Positions 17,467 through 25,447 are shown, numbered from the stretch's first letter. The stretch: 32,635 nt of DNA from CAYVUV01 sp964455095 (GCA_964455095.1 CAYVUV010000025.1:1-32635); one strand, 5' to 3'. Made by a program: numbers and translations. The notes: generated from the sequence alone by a model not told the origin.

Positions 17467-18543
17467 GTGGACCCGGACATCACCCCCCGCATTCGCGCAT
17501 TGGCCCGCCAGGCCTTCGGTGCCGCCACCGACGTCGCGCGCGTCGCCGCCCTGCCGGGCGACGCGTCGACGCGGCGCTACGCGCGCGCCTGGCTGAGCGG
17601 CCCGGGCGCGCCGGCGGCGGTGATCGTCATGCTGCTCGCCGACCGCGGCATCGCCATGTCGTCCGACGAGCTGGCCGTCTTCGACGCGCCGCCCGTCGAG
17701 TTGCCGTACGTCAACGTGCACCGTTTCCTCGCCGCGCTCGGCGTCGCCGTGCCGATGCTGCACGCGGACGCGTCGGCCGACGGTATGTTGCTGCTCGAGG
17801 ACGTTGGCGACACGCCGCTCTGGGACGCCGCGCAGGGGAAGTCGGATGATGACGTAGTGCGGCTCTTCGAGCAGGCGATCGATCAGCTGCTGCTGATTCA
17901 GCTCGATGGCACGGCGCGCCGCGACGATACCTGCATCGCGTTCCAGCAGACCTTCGACGAGCGGCTGTTTGCATGGGAGTTCGAGCACTTCATCGAGCAT
18001 GGCCTGGTCAACCGCCTGCCGGAACCCGTGCCGGCAGCGGATCTAAGGATACTGCGCGCGCACTTCGAGCCGCTGGCGGCCTGGCTCGCCGCGCAGCCGC
18101 GCGTGCTCAATCACCGCGACTTCCACGCCTGGAACCTGTTCGTCTGCGACGGACGCATCCGCGTCATCGACTTCCAGGATGCGCTGCTCGCCCCGGCGCC
18201 GTACGATCTCGCCACGCTGCTCGGCGACCGCGATACGCCGACGCTGATCCGCCCACCGCTCGAGCGCCGGTTGTTGGCCTACTACGCCGCCGGCTGGGAA
18301 GCGCGCGGCGGCACGCCGTGGACGGGCGACGCGCTGTGGGATCTCTACGCCGCGTGCGCGCTGCAGAAGGCGTTCAAGGTCGTCGGGCGCTTCCACTACC
18401 TCGACCGCGAGAAGGGCAAGCCCGGCTACCTGCGCTACATTCCGCCGACGCTGCGCCAGATCGACCGGTTGCTGGCCCTGCGGCCCGACTGGGCGGATGT
18501 GCGAGCCGTACTGGCGCGCTACTTTCCCGAGCTGCGCCGGTGA
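17467..18543 (+). CDS. amgK: AmgK-like amino-sugar kinase (APH fold), 358 aa
   Basis: Aminoglycoside-phosphotransferase-fold kinase, most like AmgK, which phosphorylates N-acetylmuramate/N-acetylglucosamine at C1 in cell-wall salvage. Seen: LPGDASTRRYAR at residues 29-40 (the AmgK-type GDAS.RRY nucleotide loop), LLLEDVGDTPL hinge, catalytic loop NHRDFHAWNLF (Asp218), and metal site VIDFQDALLAPAPYDLATLL (Asp235). GTG at 17467 has GTGAGG just upstream. It overlaps the next gene, a MurU-like nucleotidyltransferase, by 4 nt (GTGA); this pairing is the strongest support for the substrate. Without that partner I would call it only an APH family kinase. Confidence 0.8.
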   Translation: MDPDITPRIRALARQAFGAATDVARVAALPGDASTRRYARAWLSGPGAPAAVIVMLLADRGIAMSSDELAVFDAPPVELPYVNVHRFLAALGVAVPMLHADASADGMLLLEDVGDTPLWDAAQGKSDDDVVRLFEQAIDQLLLIQLDGTARRDDTCIAFQQTFDERLFAWEFEHFIEHGLVNRLPEPVPAADLRILRAHFEPLAAWLAAQPRVLNHRDFHAWNLFVCDGRIRVIDFQDALLAPAPYDLATLLGDRDTPTLIRPPLERRLLAYYAAGWEARGGTPWTGDALWDLYAACALQKAFKVVGRFHYLDREKGKPGYLRYIPPTLRQIDRLLALRPDWADVRAVLARYFPELRR

Positions 18544-19271
18544 GGGCGATGATCCTCGCGGCGGGGTTCGGCAGCCGGCTGCGCCCGCTCACCGACCGCG
18601 TGCCGAAACCGCTCATCCGCGTCGCCGGCGCGCCGCTGATCGCCTACCCGCTGGCGCTGCTGCGCGAAGCCGGTGTGCACGAGGCGGTGATCAACCTGCA
18701 TCACCACGGCAGCCAGATCCGCGCCGCGCTCGGCCGCGAGGCCTACGGCGTGTCGCTCACGTATTCCGAGGAGGATGTCATTCTCGACACCGGCGGCGGA
18801 ATCGAGAAGGCGCGCGAGTGGCTCGAGGGCGACGATTTCGTCGTGCTCAACGCCGACTCGATCATGGACCTGCCCCTGGCCGAGGTGATCGCCTGGCATC
18901 GCCGCCAGGGTGCTCTGGCAACGATGGTGTTGCGTCCGGATCGCGACGCGGCGCGTTACGGCGTGATCGAGATCGATGCCAGCGGCCGCATCCGGCGCTT
19001 CCTCGGTCGGCCGGCCGATGCCCCGGCTCCGCTCACGCCGCTGATGTTCGCCGGCGTGCACATCTTCTCACCCGGCGTGTTCGCGCACCTGCGCCCGGGA
19101 CGCTTCGGCATCAACGCCGTCACCTACCCCGCCATGCTCGCCGCCGGCTGCCCGCTGTTCGGCTACCGCTTCGACGGCTACTGGCGCGTGCTCGACACGC
19201 ACGCCGGCCTGGCCGAAGGCCGCTGGGATCTCGCCCGCCGCGACGTGCTCGCACCGACACGTCGACCTTGA
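18540..19271 (+). CDS. murU: MurU-like sugar-1-phosphate nucleotidyltransferase, 243 aa
   Basis: NTP-transferase fold enzyme, probably making UDP-MurNAc or UDP-GlcNAc from the product of the preceding kinase. The start is GTG at 18540, giving MRAMILAAGFGSRLRPLTDR, which matches the MurU N-terminus better than the ATG at 18549. The signature GxGxRLRPLT...PKPL is intact, followed by DTGGGIEKA and the metal/nucleotide motif LNADSIMD. The C-terminal stretch ends with YRFDGYWRVLDTHAGLAE, which closes the active site in this family. It lacks the long acyltransferase domain of GlmU. Translation is coupled to the kinase. Confidence 0.8.
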   Translation: MRAMILAAGFGSRLRPLTDRVPKPLIRVAGAPLIAYPLALLREAGVHEAVINLHHHGSQIRAALGREAYGVSLTYSEEDVILDTGGGIEKAREWLEGDDFVVLNADSIMDLPLAEVIAWHRRQGALATMVLRPDRDAARYGVIEIDASGRIRRFLGRPADAPAPLTPLMFAGVHIFSPGVFAHLRPGRFGINAVTYPAMLAAGCPLFGYRFDGYWRVLDTHAGLAEGRWDLARRDVLAPTRRP

Positions 19272-19297
19272 CAATGTGCGTCATACGCCGCTAGTTT
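19268..19297 (+). promoter_or_regulatory. Likely promoter of the patatin gene
   Basis: A perfect TTGACA (19268-19273) overlaps the murU stop codon. TAGTTT (19292-19297) lies 18 nt downstream. The ATG of the next gene is 28 nt further on, after GAGGG. Confidence 0.4.
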
Positions 19298-19325
19298 CGA
19301 ACATCTGTTTGAGGGCTGGGAACGC

Positions 19326-20675
19326 ATGGGAATCACCATCGTTCAGAAGAGCGACCTGAAGACGCGCAAGCGCGATCCGAAGGTCGCCCTCGTACTCGCC
19401 GGCGGCGCCGTCACCGGTGGGGCCTTTAAGCTCGGCGGCCTCAAGGCCCTCGACGACTTCCTGGTCAACCGCAAGACCACGGAGTTCGACACCTACGTCG
19501 GGCTTTCGGCCGGCGCCGTGCTCGCCGCACCGCTCGCCGTCGGGGTCGGTCCGGCCGAGATGATCAAGAGTCTCGAGGGCAAATCGACTGAGCTGACCCA
19601 CTTCCGCGCCCTCGACTTCTACAGCCCCAACCTGCGCGAGTTCGTCGAGCGCCCGCTCGAGTACGCGCTGGCGGTGGCACTCTATCTGCCCGGTACATTG
19701 GGCGACATGGTCGGCGCCGCGCCGAAGCTGGCCAGCACGCTGCGTGCCGAGTTGCGGACGTACTTGAAGCGGCCGACGGCCGGCGGAGTGGAGCGCTTGC
19801 TCGCTCCGATCGCCGAGGCGCTGTGGAACCGCCGCCCGTTTCCGACCCCGCTCGACTACCTGCCCGCGGGCCTGTTCGACAACTCCAGCATCGAGCGCTA
19901 CCTGCGGCGCAACCTGCAGCGCGCCGGCGCGCCCAACGACTTCCGCGCCCTGTACCGCCGCACCAAGCGCGAGCTCTACATCGGCGCGATGAACCTCGAC
20001 ACCGCCGAGCGCGTGATCTTCGGCCACGACGAAGAGGCCTCGGTGACGATCTCCGAAGCCGTGCAGGCGTCGTCGGCTTTGCCGGGATTCTATCGGCCGG
20101 CGCGGATCAAGGGCATCGACTACGTCGACGGCGGTGTGCGGCGCACGGCCAACATCGACGTCGCCATCGAGCACGGCGCCGACCTGATCATCTGCTACAA
20201 CCCGTTCCGTCCGTTCTCCAACCGTGTCCGACGCCGCTTCGACCGCGAGCGCGGCAAATACGTCCACGACGGGCCGTTGATGGCGGATGGCGGCATGCTG
20301 AGCATCCTCAACCAGGTGTTCCGCACGCTGCTGCACTCGCGCCTGCAGTACGGGTTGCGCGAGTATCAGGACGATCCGAACTTCAAGGGCGACATCATCG
20401 TCATCGAGCCGAAGGAAACCGACGCGCACTTCTTCGAGCTCAACGCGCTGGCCTACTGGGAGCGCCTGCGCGCGGCGCAGTTCGGCTACGCCTCCGTGAC
20501 CGAGTCGATCACGGGCAACTACGACCTCATCAAGTCGATCCTCGAGCGCTATGGCGTCACCATGACGCGTCGCGAAGTGCGCCAGGGGATGGACAAGATC
20601 CGCGAGGACGACGTCGCCGAAGCGACCGAAGTCCTCACCCGCGAAGTGCCGCGCCGCCGTTTGAGCGTCGCGTAG
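19326..20675 (+). CDS. Patatin-like phospholipase, 449 aa
   Basis: Lipid acyl hydrolase of the patatin family with a Ser-Asp dyad. The oxyanion segment LVLAGGAVTGGAFKLGGLKA (residues 22-41) precedes the nucleophile Ser61 in YVGLSAGAVLAAP, and the partner Asp268 lies in DYVDGGVRRTANIDVAI. The variant first Gly-rich loop (AGGAVTGGAF instead of GGGxRG) is found in a bacterial subfamily. Residues 290-449 form a C-terminal region with FKGDIIVIEPKE and a long helical end. No signal peptide is seen, so it is probably cytoplasmic or membrane-peripheral. ATG has GAGGG 10 nt upstream. The substrate is unknown. It probably has its own promoter and is closed by a strong hairpin. Confidence 0.9.
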   Translation: MGITIVQKSDLKTRKRDPKVALVLAGGAVTGGAFKLGGLKALDDFLVNRKTTEFDTYVGLSAGAVLAAPLAVGVGPAEMIKSLEGKSTELTHFRALDFYSPNLREFVERPLEYALAVALYLPGTLGDMVGAAPKLASTLRAELRTYLKRPTAGGVERLLAPIAEALWNRRPFPTPLDYLPAGLFDNSSIERYLRRNLQRAGAPNDFRALYRRTKRELYIGAMNLDTAERVIFGHDEEASVTISEAVQASSALPGFYRPARIKGIDYVDGGVRRTANIDVAIEHGADLIICYNPFRPFSNRVRRRFDRERGKYVHDGPLMADGGMLSILNQVFRTLLHSRLQYGLREYQDDPNFKGDIIVIEPKETDAHFFELNALAYWERLRAAQFGYASVTESITGNYDLIKSILERYGVTMTRREVRQGMDKIREDDVAEATEVLTREVPRRRLSVA

Positions 20676-20679
20676 ACGC

Positions 20680-20707
20680 GGGGTGCGGTGGCGAGCCACC
20701 GCACCCC
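20680..20707. terminator. Perfect 13-bp hairpin between convergent genes
   Basis: GGGGTGCGGTGGC (20680-20692) pairs perfectly with GCCACCGCACCCC (20695-20707) across a 2-nt GA spacer. It begins 4 nt after the patatin stop and ends 7 nt before the thiolase stop, so it is placed to end transcription from both sides. It lacks a U-tract. Confidence 0.7.
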
Positions 20708-20714
20708 ATGCGTC

Positions 20715-21854
20715 CTACAGCCGCTCGATGATCGTCGCGATGCCCGTGCCGATGCCGATGCACATCGGGCTCGGGCCGTCGCGCTGGTTGGTGCGCTCGA
20801 GCTCGTCGATCAGCGTACCGATGAGCATGGCGCCGGTGGCGCCGAGCGGGTGACCGAGGGCGATCGCGCCTCCGTTCACGTTCACCTTGTCTGGGTCCAT
20901 GCCGAGCTCTTGCATGACGCACAGCGGCACCGACGCGAACGCCTCGTTGATCTCGATCAAGTCCATGTCGGAGATCTTCAGGCCAGCGCGCTTGAGCGCC
21001 TTCTGCGTCGCGGGAATCGGCCCGGTCAACATGATCACCGGCTCCGATCCGACGATGACCTGCTCGACGATGCGCGCGCGCGGCTTGAGGTTGAACTCCT
21101 TCACCGCGCGCTCCGAAGCCACCAGCACCGCGGCGGCGCCGTCGACGATGCCGCTCGAGTTGCCGGCCGAGATCACGCCGTCGGGCTTGAAGGCCGGCTG
21201 CAACGCCATCAACCCTTCGAGCGTCGACTGCGGGCGCACGTGCTCGTCGGTCTCAAACACCTTGCGCGCGCCGTTGTGCGTCACCTCGATCGGCACGATG
21301 CTCTTCTTGAAGCGCCCTTCTTGAATGGCGCGCCACGCCTTCTGCTGACTGGCGAGGGCGAACTCGTCGAGCTGCTGGCGCGTCAGCTTCCACTGCTCGG
21401 CGATCATCTCGGCCGACAGCCCCTGCGGCACCAGGTTGTACTTCTCCATCAAGCTGGAAGGCAGCGGCCCCATATCGGCGCCCATCGGCACGCGGGTCAT
21501 GTTCTCCACCCCGCCGGCGACGACCAGATCCTGCGCCCCCGCTTTCACCGCTTGTGCGGCAAAGTTCACTGCCTGTTGCCCCGAGCCGCAGAAGCGATTC
21601 AGCGTCACGCCCGGCACGTCGATCGGCCAGCCCGCCGCGAGCACGGTCGAGCGCGCCAGGTTGGCGCCCTGCTCGGCAGTCTCGGTCACGCAGCCGGCGA
21701 TCAGGTCCTCGATCTTCTGCGGGTCGACGCCGGTGCGCTTGACCAGCGCGTTGATCGGAGCGACCAGCAGGTCGATGGGGTGCGTCTCGCTCAGGCTGCC
21801 CTTGCGGCGCCCGCGCGCCGTGCGACAGGCGTCGATGATGTAGGCCTCGGCCAT
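20715..21854 (-). CDS. Acetyl-CoA acetyltransferase / thiolase, 379 aa
   Basis: Thiolase-superfamily enzyme that condenses or cleaves acyl-CoA. Nucleophilic Cys89 is in LNRFCGSGQQAVNFAAQAV, His335 in GGAIALGHPLGATGA, and the second Cys365 in CIGIGTGIATIIE. The last motif is normally CxGGGxG, so GIGTG is a slight variant. NEAFAS supplies the Asn/Glu motif. The ATG at 21854 (MAEAYIIDACRTARG) is preceded by AAGGAGG at ideal spacing; the longer frame to 21926 is not used. It lies 81 nt downstream of the alpha/beta hydrolase gene on the same strand. Whether it acts in beta-oxidation or acetoacetyl-CoA synthesis cannot be told from this window. Confidence 0.94.
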   Translation of the reverse strand: MAEAYIIDACRTARGRRKGSLSETHPIDLLVAPINALVKRTGVDPQKIEDLIAGCVTETAEQGANLARSTVLAAGWPIDVPGVTLNRFCGSGQQAVNFAAQAVKAGAQDLVVAGGVENMTRVPMGADMGPLPSSLMEKYNLVPQGLSAEMIAEQWKLTRQQLDEFALASQQKAWRAIQEGRFKKSIVPIEVTHNGARKVFETDEHVRPQSTLEGLMALQPAFKPDGVISAGNSSGIVDGAAAVLVASERAVKEFNLKPRARIVEQVIVGSEPVIMLTGPIPATQKALKRAGLKISDMDLIEINEAFASVPLCVMQELGMDPDKVNVNGGAIALGHPLGATGAMLIGTLIDELERTNQRDGPSPMCIGIGTGIATIIERL

Positions 21855-21897
21855 GGGGAATTCCTCCTTGCGTGTGGGGTGTGGGGGGAGCTTTCGA

Positions 21898-21926
21898 CGC
21901 CTAACAGTCACTCTACAGCGAGTCAA
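21898..21926 (-). promoter_or_regulatory. Tentative promoter in front of the thiolase gene
   Basis: On the minus strand TTGACT (21926-21921) is followed after 17 nt by TAGGCG (21903-21898), which is a poor -10 box. If real, the thiolase would have its own start in addition to read-through from the hydrolase gene. Confidence 0.25.
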
Positions 21927-21935
21927 ACCACCGCC

Positions 21936-22688
21936 TCAGTCCGGCTCCATCGCCTCCGCATAGAGCGCCAGCAGCTCTTCGCCGAGCTCGCGCACGGCCC
22001 AGCGATGAATGCGCGACACGCGCGCCTCCCAACCGGCCGCGACGGCCAGGGCGTGGCCGCCGTCACTGATCTCGCACGGCGCGGCCACCGCCGCGGCCAG
22101 CGTTTGCGCGGCGGCAGGGTCGGTCACCGCGTCCTGCGCGCCCGCGAGCACCAACACCGGTACGCGCGCACGGGGCGGCGTCACCGGCCACGGCTGCGCG
22201 GACAGCTCGCGCACCAACGCGGTAGGCACGGGCGCGGCGCGCGCATCATAGTCCGTGCGCCAGCGACCGCGCGGCGGCGCCAGCGCACGGCCGCGCCAGC
22301 GGGTGATCCAATTGCCGGCGCGCGCGAGCGCCTCAGGCGGTGCACCGATCACCGGCGGCAGGACGAGCGGCGCCAGTGCGACGACCGCACGCGCCTGCGC
22401 CGCGACATCGAGCGCGAGCAGCGCGCCGAGATCATGGCCGATCAGGACGGGCGCCGTGTCGAGCGCAGCGATCGCGTCATGCAGGTCCGCGCGCAGCATC
22501 GCCACCGACTCGGCGTCGCGGAGGTGGAGCGCGAAACAATCCCACCCGCGGTGCGACAAGAAGCCGACGAACGGACGCCACGCAACGGCCGTCTCCCACA
22601 GCCCGTGCACCAACACCATCGGCGCCGTGAACTTCCCACCCTCGCCGCGCGTGTGCTCGGCGCGCAGTGAACCGAGGCGGCGCTCCAT
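21936..22688 (-). CDS. Alpha/beta hydrolase with Asp in the nucleophile elbow, 250 aa
   Basis: A small alpha/beta-hydrolase fold enzyme. The oxyanion HG motif is in MVLVHGLWETAVAWRPF, the nucleophile elbow reads VLIGHDLGALLALD with Asp86 where most members have Ser, the acid is probably Asp186 in VLVLAGAQDAVTDP, and the base His212 in ISDGGHALAV. An Asp nucleophile is characteristic of epoxide hydrolases and haloalkane/haloacetate dehalogenases, which use an ester intermediate. The cap region (about 105-165) is Pro/Arg-rich and short. ATG at 22688 is chosen over 22718 because the first ten extra residues look spurious. No signal peptide is present. Function beyond the fold is not assignable. 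Confidence 0.82.
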   Translation of the reverse strand: MERRLGSLRAEHTRGEGGKFTAPMVLVHGLWETAVAWRPFVGFLSHRGWDCFALHLRDAESVAMLRADLHDAIAALDTAPVLIGHDLGALLALDVAAQARAVVALAPLVLPPVIGAPPEALARAGNWITRWRGRALAPPRGRWRTDYDARAAPVPTALVRELSAQPWPVTPPRARVPVLVLAGAQDAVTDPAAAQTLAAAVAAPCEISDGGHALAVAAGWEARVSRIHRWAVRELGEELLALYAEAMEPD

Positions 22689-22755
22689 ACGGCCACAGTG
22701 CCGCGCCGCGCTGCGCATTGGAAGCCGGCCGCGAACGCGTGCCGCCCCAGAAAGC

Positions 22756-22785
22756 GAAAAGGCCCTCTGGAAAATCCAGAGGGCC
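22756..22785 (-). terminator. Rho-independent terminator of the histone-like gene
   Basis: On the minus strand a 10-bp perfect stem GGCCCTCTGG / CCAGAGGGCC (22785-22776 with 22770-22761) with a 5-nt loop is followed by TTTTCGCTTTCT. It lies about 90 nt after the stop of the 37-residue gene. Confidence 0.8.
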
Positions 22786-22875
22786 TCTACGTTGAGCCCG
22801 AAGGCTCGTGCCTGTGCGAGAAGGAAAAAATGCTGGCCTAGTGAATGGCCCTTACACTAACTGCTGCGGAGCGAC

Positions 22876-22989
22876 TTACTTCTTCTTCTTGGCCGTCGTG
22901 GCCTTCTTCTTGGCCGGGGCCTTCTTCTTGGCCTTGGAAGCCGGCTTTGCCTTCGCGGTCTTGGTCGCTTTCTTCTTCGCTACTGCCAT
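22876..22989 (-). CDS. Histone H1-like Lys/Ala-rich peptide, 37 aa
   Basis: A very short gene: ATG at 22989, TAA at 22876, with GGAGG 7 nt before the start. The product begins MAVAKKKATKTAKAKPASKA and consists of 17 Lys and 11 Ala among 37 residues, with Thr, Pro and Ser, in repeated AKKKA units. It ends in four Lys. It resembles the C-terminal tails of bacterial histone H1-like and HU-tail proteins, so a DNA- or RNA-binding nucleoid role is likely; no folded domain is present. A near-perfect sigma70 promoter lies about 100 nt upstream and a strong terminator downstream, so it is an independent, probably highly expressed unit. A basic ribosomal-type function cannot be excluded. Confidence 0.8.
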   Translation of the reverse strand: MAVAKKKATKTAKAKPASKAKKKAPAKKKATTAKKKK

Positions 22990-23085
22990 GTTTGGCCTCC
23001 TTGTGAATCGTTGGCTGCTTGCTTGGCCCCTCTCATCACAGGCACTGCTTCTCCACCACAGCCACCCACCACCAGTTCAGGAAGG

Positions 23086-23115
23086 ATTATATGGCGCGGT
23101 TTTCGCAGCTGTCAA
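23086..23115 (-). promoter_or_regulatory. Consensus sigma70 promoter of the histone-like gene
   Basis: On the minus strand TTGACA (23115-23110) and TATAAT (23091-23086) are both perfect, with an 18-nt spacer. Upstream is an A-rich run (about 23125-23150) that could act as an UP element. Transcription would start near 23079, leaving a leader of about 90 nt. Confidence 0.85.
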
Positions 23116-23282
23116 CCTTCGAATGGCATTTTGGAAATTTTTTTCTATTCTCGAATCGGCATGCGCGGGCAACAAAATTCCCTCCGCTAGAATGCTGTTG
23201 GGCTTCGCAACGCCGCGGCGGTAGCAGATCGTTTTAGGAAGCGGTGGCCGCGTGTCCGAAAAGTGCCGTGGCAACGCATGCA

Positions 23283-23873
23283 TTAGATGCGCAGCACGAA
23301 CCGCAGCAGCCACGTGAGCGCGGCCCAGCCGCCGGTCGACCATAACGCACTGCGTAGGTCGGGCTCCGCATCCGGCTCCGGATGATCCGCGGCGTGCAGG
23401 GCGGCACCGACATCCTGGACCTTGGCCCACTTGGCTTCCGCGCCCACCGATCGCACCAGCTGCTCGAGCGCCTCGTCGCGCAGGGGCGGCCGTGACGCAC
23501 TGCGTTGTTTGACGCGGCGCAGCTCGCCGCGGTTCAGCCACATGCCTTCGCACACGGCGCAGCGTTCGATGCGCGCGTCGGCCGGCAACAGGGGATCGTG
23601 AAACGGGCGCAGCGCGATCGCGCAGCGCGGGCACTGGCCGGGTTGCGCCGCGGCCTCGTTGGGGGCGACGAGTTGCGCGGCGTCGACGGGGTCGAGCGCC
23701 GCCGCCGCCGCGGCGGTAAGCGGAAACAACTCCCAGCGATCGCACCACACGCCGCCGCAGCGCCGGCACTGATCGAGCACGATCAAGTACCCGGTGCGCG
23801 CCGCGGCGGTGACCTCGTGCATCGCGCCGCAGCCGTGTGGACAGTGCGCGGCCGGTGCCCGCGCGGCGGTCAC
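23283..23873 (-). CDS. Double zinc-ribbon (TFIIB-type) protein with C-terminal membrane span, 196 aa
   Basis: Two zinc-ribbon units of the zf-TFIIB type are visible. Unit 1 uses Cys11/Cys15 and Cys36/Cys39 (CPHGC and CRRCGGVWCDRWEL). Unit 2 uses Cys81/Cys84 and Cys105/Cys108 (CPRC and CAVCEGMWLNRGEL). Such ribbons in bacteria carry the C..CGG.W.d..EL consensus and are of unknown function. The C-terminus has a hydrophobic stretch (STGGWAALTWLLRFVLRI) that could anchor it in the membrane. Its ATG overlaps the stop of the HtpX-like gene by 4 nt, so it is the last gene of a lemA-htpX unit and probably helps envelope protein quality control. Confidence 0.85.
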   Translation of the reverse strand: MTAARAPAAHCPHGCGAMHEVTAAARTGYLIVLDQCRRCGGVWCDRWELFPLTAAAAAALDPVDAAQLVAPNEAAAQPGQCPRCAIALRPFHDPLLPADARIERCAVCEGMWLNRGELRRVKQRSASRPPLRDEALEQLVRSVGAEAKWAKVQDVGAALHAADHPEPDAEPDLRSALWSTGGWAALTWLLRFVLRI

Positions 23874-24817
23874 TGCGCCTCGCTCGCCGCCGGCGCGCCG
23901 GCCATACCGCGCAGGATGGCGATGCGTTGCGCGATCGGCGGGTGCGAGCTGAGCAGATCGGCCAGCCGCCCGTCGCGCGCGGCGCCGCGCCGCTTGAGCG
24001 GATTGACGATGAAGAAGTGGGCCGTGCCGCGCGTCGCGCCGCGCAGCGGCGAGGTGACGCGATCGATCTTCTCGAGCGCGCGCGCCAGGCCGTACGGATT
24101 GCGCGTCAGCTCGACCGCCGTCGCGTCGGCGAGGTATTCGCGCTGGCGCGAGACGGCCATCGCCAGCAGACGCGACAACAGCGGGCTGACGGCGATCAAC
24201 ACGATTACCAGCGCGCCGAGCGCGAGCTGCCCGCCATCGCGGCGCTGGCGCGAGTAGTACAGGCTGCGCCGCGCCCAGTCGGTGAGCATGACGACGCCGC
24301 CGAAGAGCACCGAGACCAGGGTCATCACCAGCGTATCGCGATTGCCGATATGGGCCATCTCGTGGGCGATCACGCCTTGCGTCTCCTCGCGGTCGAGCAG
24401 CGCGAGCGCGCCGTCGGTGACGGCGATGGCGGCATGCGCGGGATCGCGGCCGGTGGCCATGGCGTTGGGCGATGGATCGGGAATGACGAATACACGCGGC
24501 CGCGGCAGGCCCGAGGCGAGGGACATTTCGGTGATGATGTTGTGCAACTCGCGATGCTCGGCCTCGCTCGTGCGCAAGGGCTGCGCCAGCAACGACGCCA
24601 TCACCATGTCGCCGCCCCGGTAGTACGCCAACGCGCTCAACCCCGCCGCTACCGCGAGGGCGATGAGCGTGATGAAGGGGACGGGCGCGCCGCCGCTGGC
24701 GAAGCCCGCGTAGACGACGTCGAGGCTGAGCCCCAGGACGCCGAAGAGCGCGGTAAACGTGGCGATGAGCAGCGCGCTGTTGCGGCGGTTGCGGGCCTGT
24801 CGCAGGTAGAAGTTCAC
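23870..24817 (-). CDS. htpX: HtpX-like M48 family membrane zinc metalloprotease, 315 aa
   Basis: Integral membrane peptidase of the M48B family, which degrades damaged membrane proteins. Two N-terminal membrane spans (about 14-35 and 45-66) precede the protease domain. The zinc site is HEMAH (His152, Glu153, His156) with the third ligand Glu227 in SRQREYLADATAV. The substrate-side segment RVFVIPDPSPNAMATGRDP is typical. Two more spans flank residues 160-220. Length is normal (about 280-320). It follows lemA by 22 nt and overlaps the zinc-ribbon gene, a known lemA-htpX arrangement. Confidence 0.92.
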   Translation of the reverse strand: MNFYLRQARNRRNSALLIATFTALFGVLGLSLDVVYAGFASGGAPVPFITLIALAVAAGLSALAYYRGGDMVMASLLAQPLRTSEAEHRELHNIITEMSLASGLPRPRVFVIPDPSPNAMATGRDPAHAAIAVTDGALALLDREETQGVIAHEMAHIGNRDTLVMTLVSVLFGGVVMLTDWARRSLYYSRQRRDGGQLALGALVIVLIAVSPLLSRLLAMAVSRQREYLADATAVELTRNPYGLARALEKIDRVTSPLRGATRGTAHFFIVNPLKRRGAARDGRLADLLSSHPPIAQRIAILRGMAGAPAASEAQ

Positions 24818-24839
24818 CGCCGCGCGCCCGAGCCGCGCG

Positions 24840-25394
24840 TCACGTGCGCAGCGAGAGATTCACCGTCGGCGTCGCCTGCACCTCAGGGCCCGCGGAGAAG
24901 AACTCGGCGCGCTCGAAGCCGAACTGGTTGGCGATCAGGTTGGCAGGGAAGACCTCTTGCTTGGTGTTGAAGCGCATCACCAGGTCGTTGTAGAGCTGGC
25001 GCGCGAAGCCGATCTGGTTCTCGGTTGTGGTGAGCTCCTCCTGCAGGCGCAGGACATTCTCGTTCGCCTTCAGCGCCGGGTAGTTCTCCACCACGGCGAA
25101 CAGCTGCCGCACCGCCTGCGTCAGCGCGGTCTCGGCAACGGCGCTCTCGCCGATGTTGTGCGCGGCGGCAGCCTGGTTGCGCGCCGCGATGACGCGCTCG
25201 AGTGTGTCGCGTTCGAACTCCATCGCGCCGCGCACGGCGTTGACGAGATTTGGAATCAGATCGTGGCGGCGCTTGAGCTGCACGTCGATCTGCTTCCAGC
25301 CGTTCTGCACCTGATTGCGCAGCGTCACGAGGCCGTTGTAGGTCCACACCGCCCATGCGATCGCCGCGATGAGGAGGAAGAGCAACGTCGTCAT
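24840..25394 (-). CDS. lemA: LemA family protein, 184 aa
   Basis: A single N-terminal membrane anchor (TTLLFLLIAAIAWAVWTYN) is followed by the helical LemA domain. Signatures are YNGLVTLRNQVQNGWKQIDV, QLKRRHDLIPNLVNAVRGAM, LTTTENQIGFARQLYNDLVM and a final FNTKQEVFPANLIANQFGF. Length is standard. Its biochemical role is unknown; in many bacteria it lies next to HtpX, as here, which suggests a membrane-proteolysis or envelope link. The start is an ATG at 25394. Confidence 0.93.
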   Translation of the reverse strand: MTTLLFLLIAAIAWAVWTYNGLVTLRNQVQNGWKQIDVQLKRRHDLIPNLVNAVRGAMEFERDTLERVIAARNQAAAAHNIGESAVAETALTQAVRQLFAVVENYPALKANENVLRLQEELTTTENQIGFARQLYNDLVMRFNTKQEVFPANLIANQFGFERAEFFSAGPEVQATPTVNLSLRT

Positions 25395-25447
25395 GCGGCG
25401 CCTTTTACACCATGCCGGCGGCGGCGACCACGGTTATTTCACCGCGG

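Noticed and set aside
20688..22670. 660-residue plus-strand frame across thiolase and hydrolase
   Set aside because: Rich in Arg, His, Gln and Asp without domain pattern; both opposing genes have intact active sites and ribosome sites.
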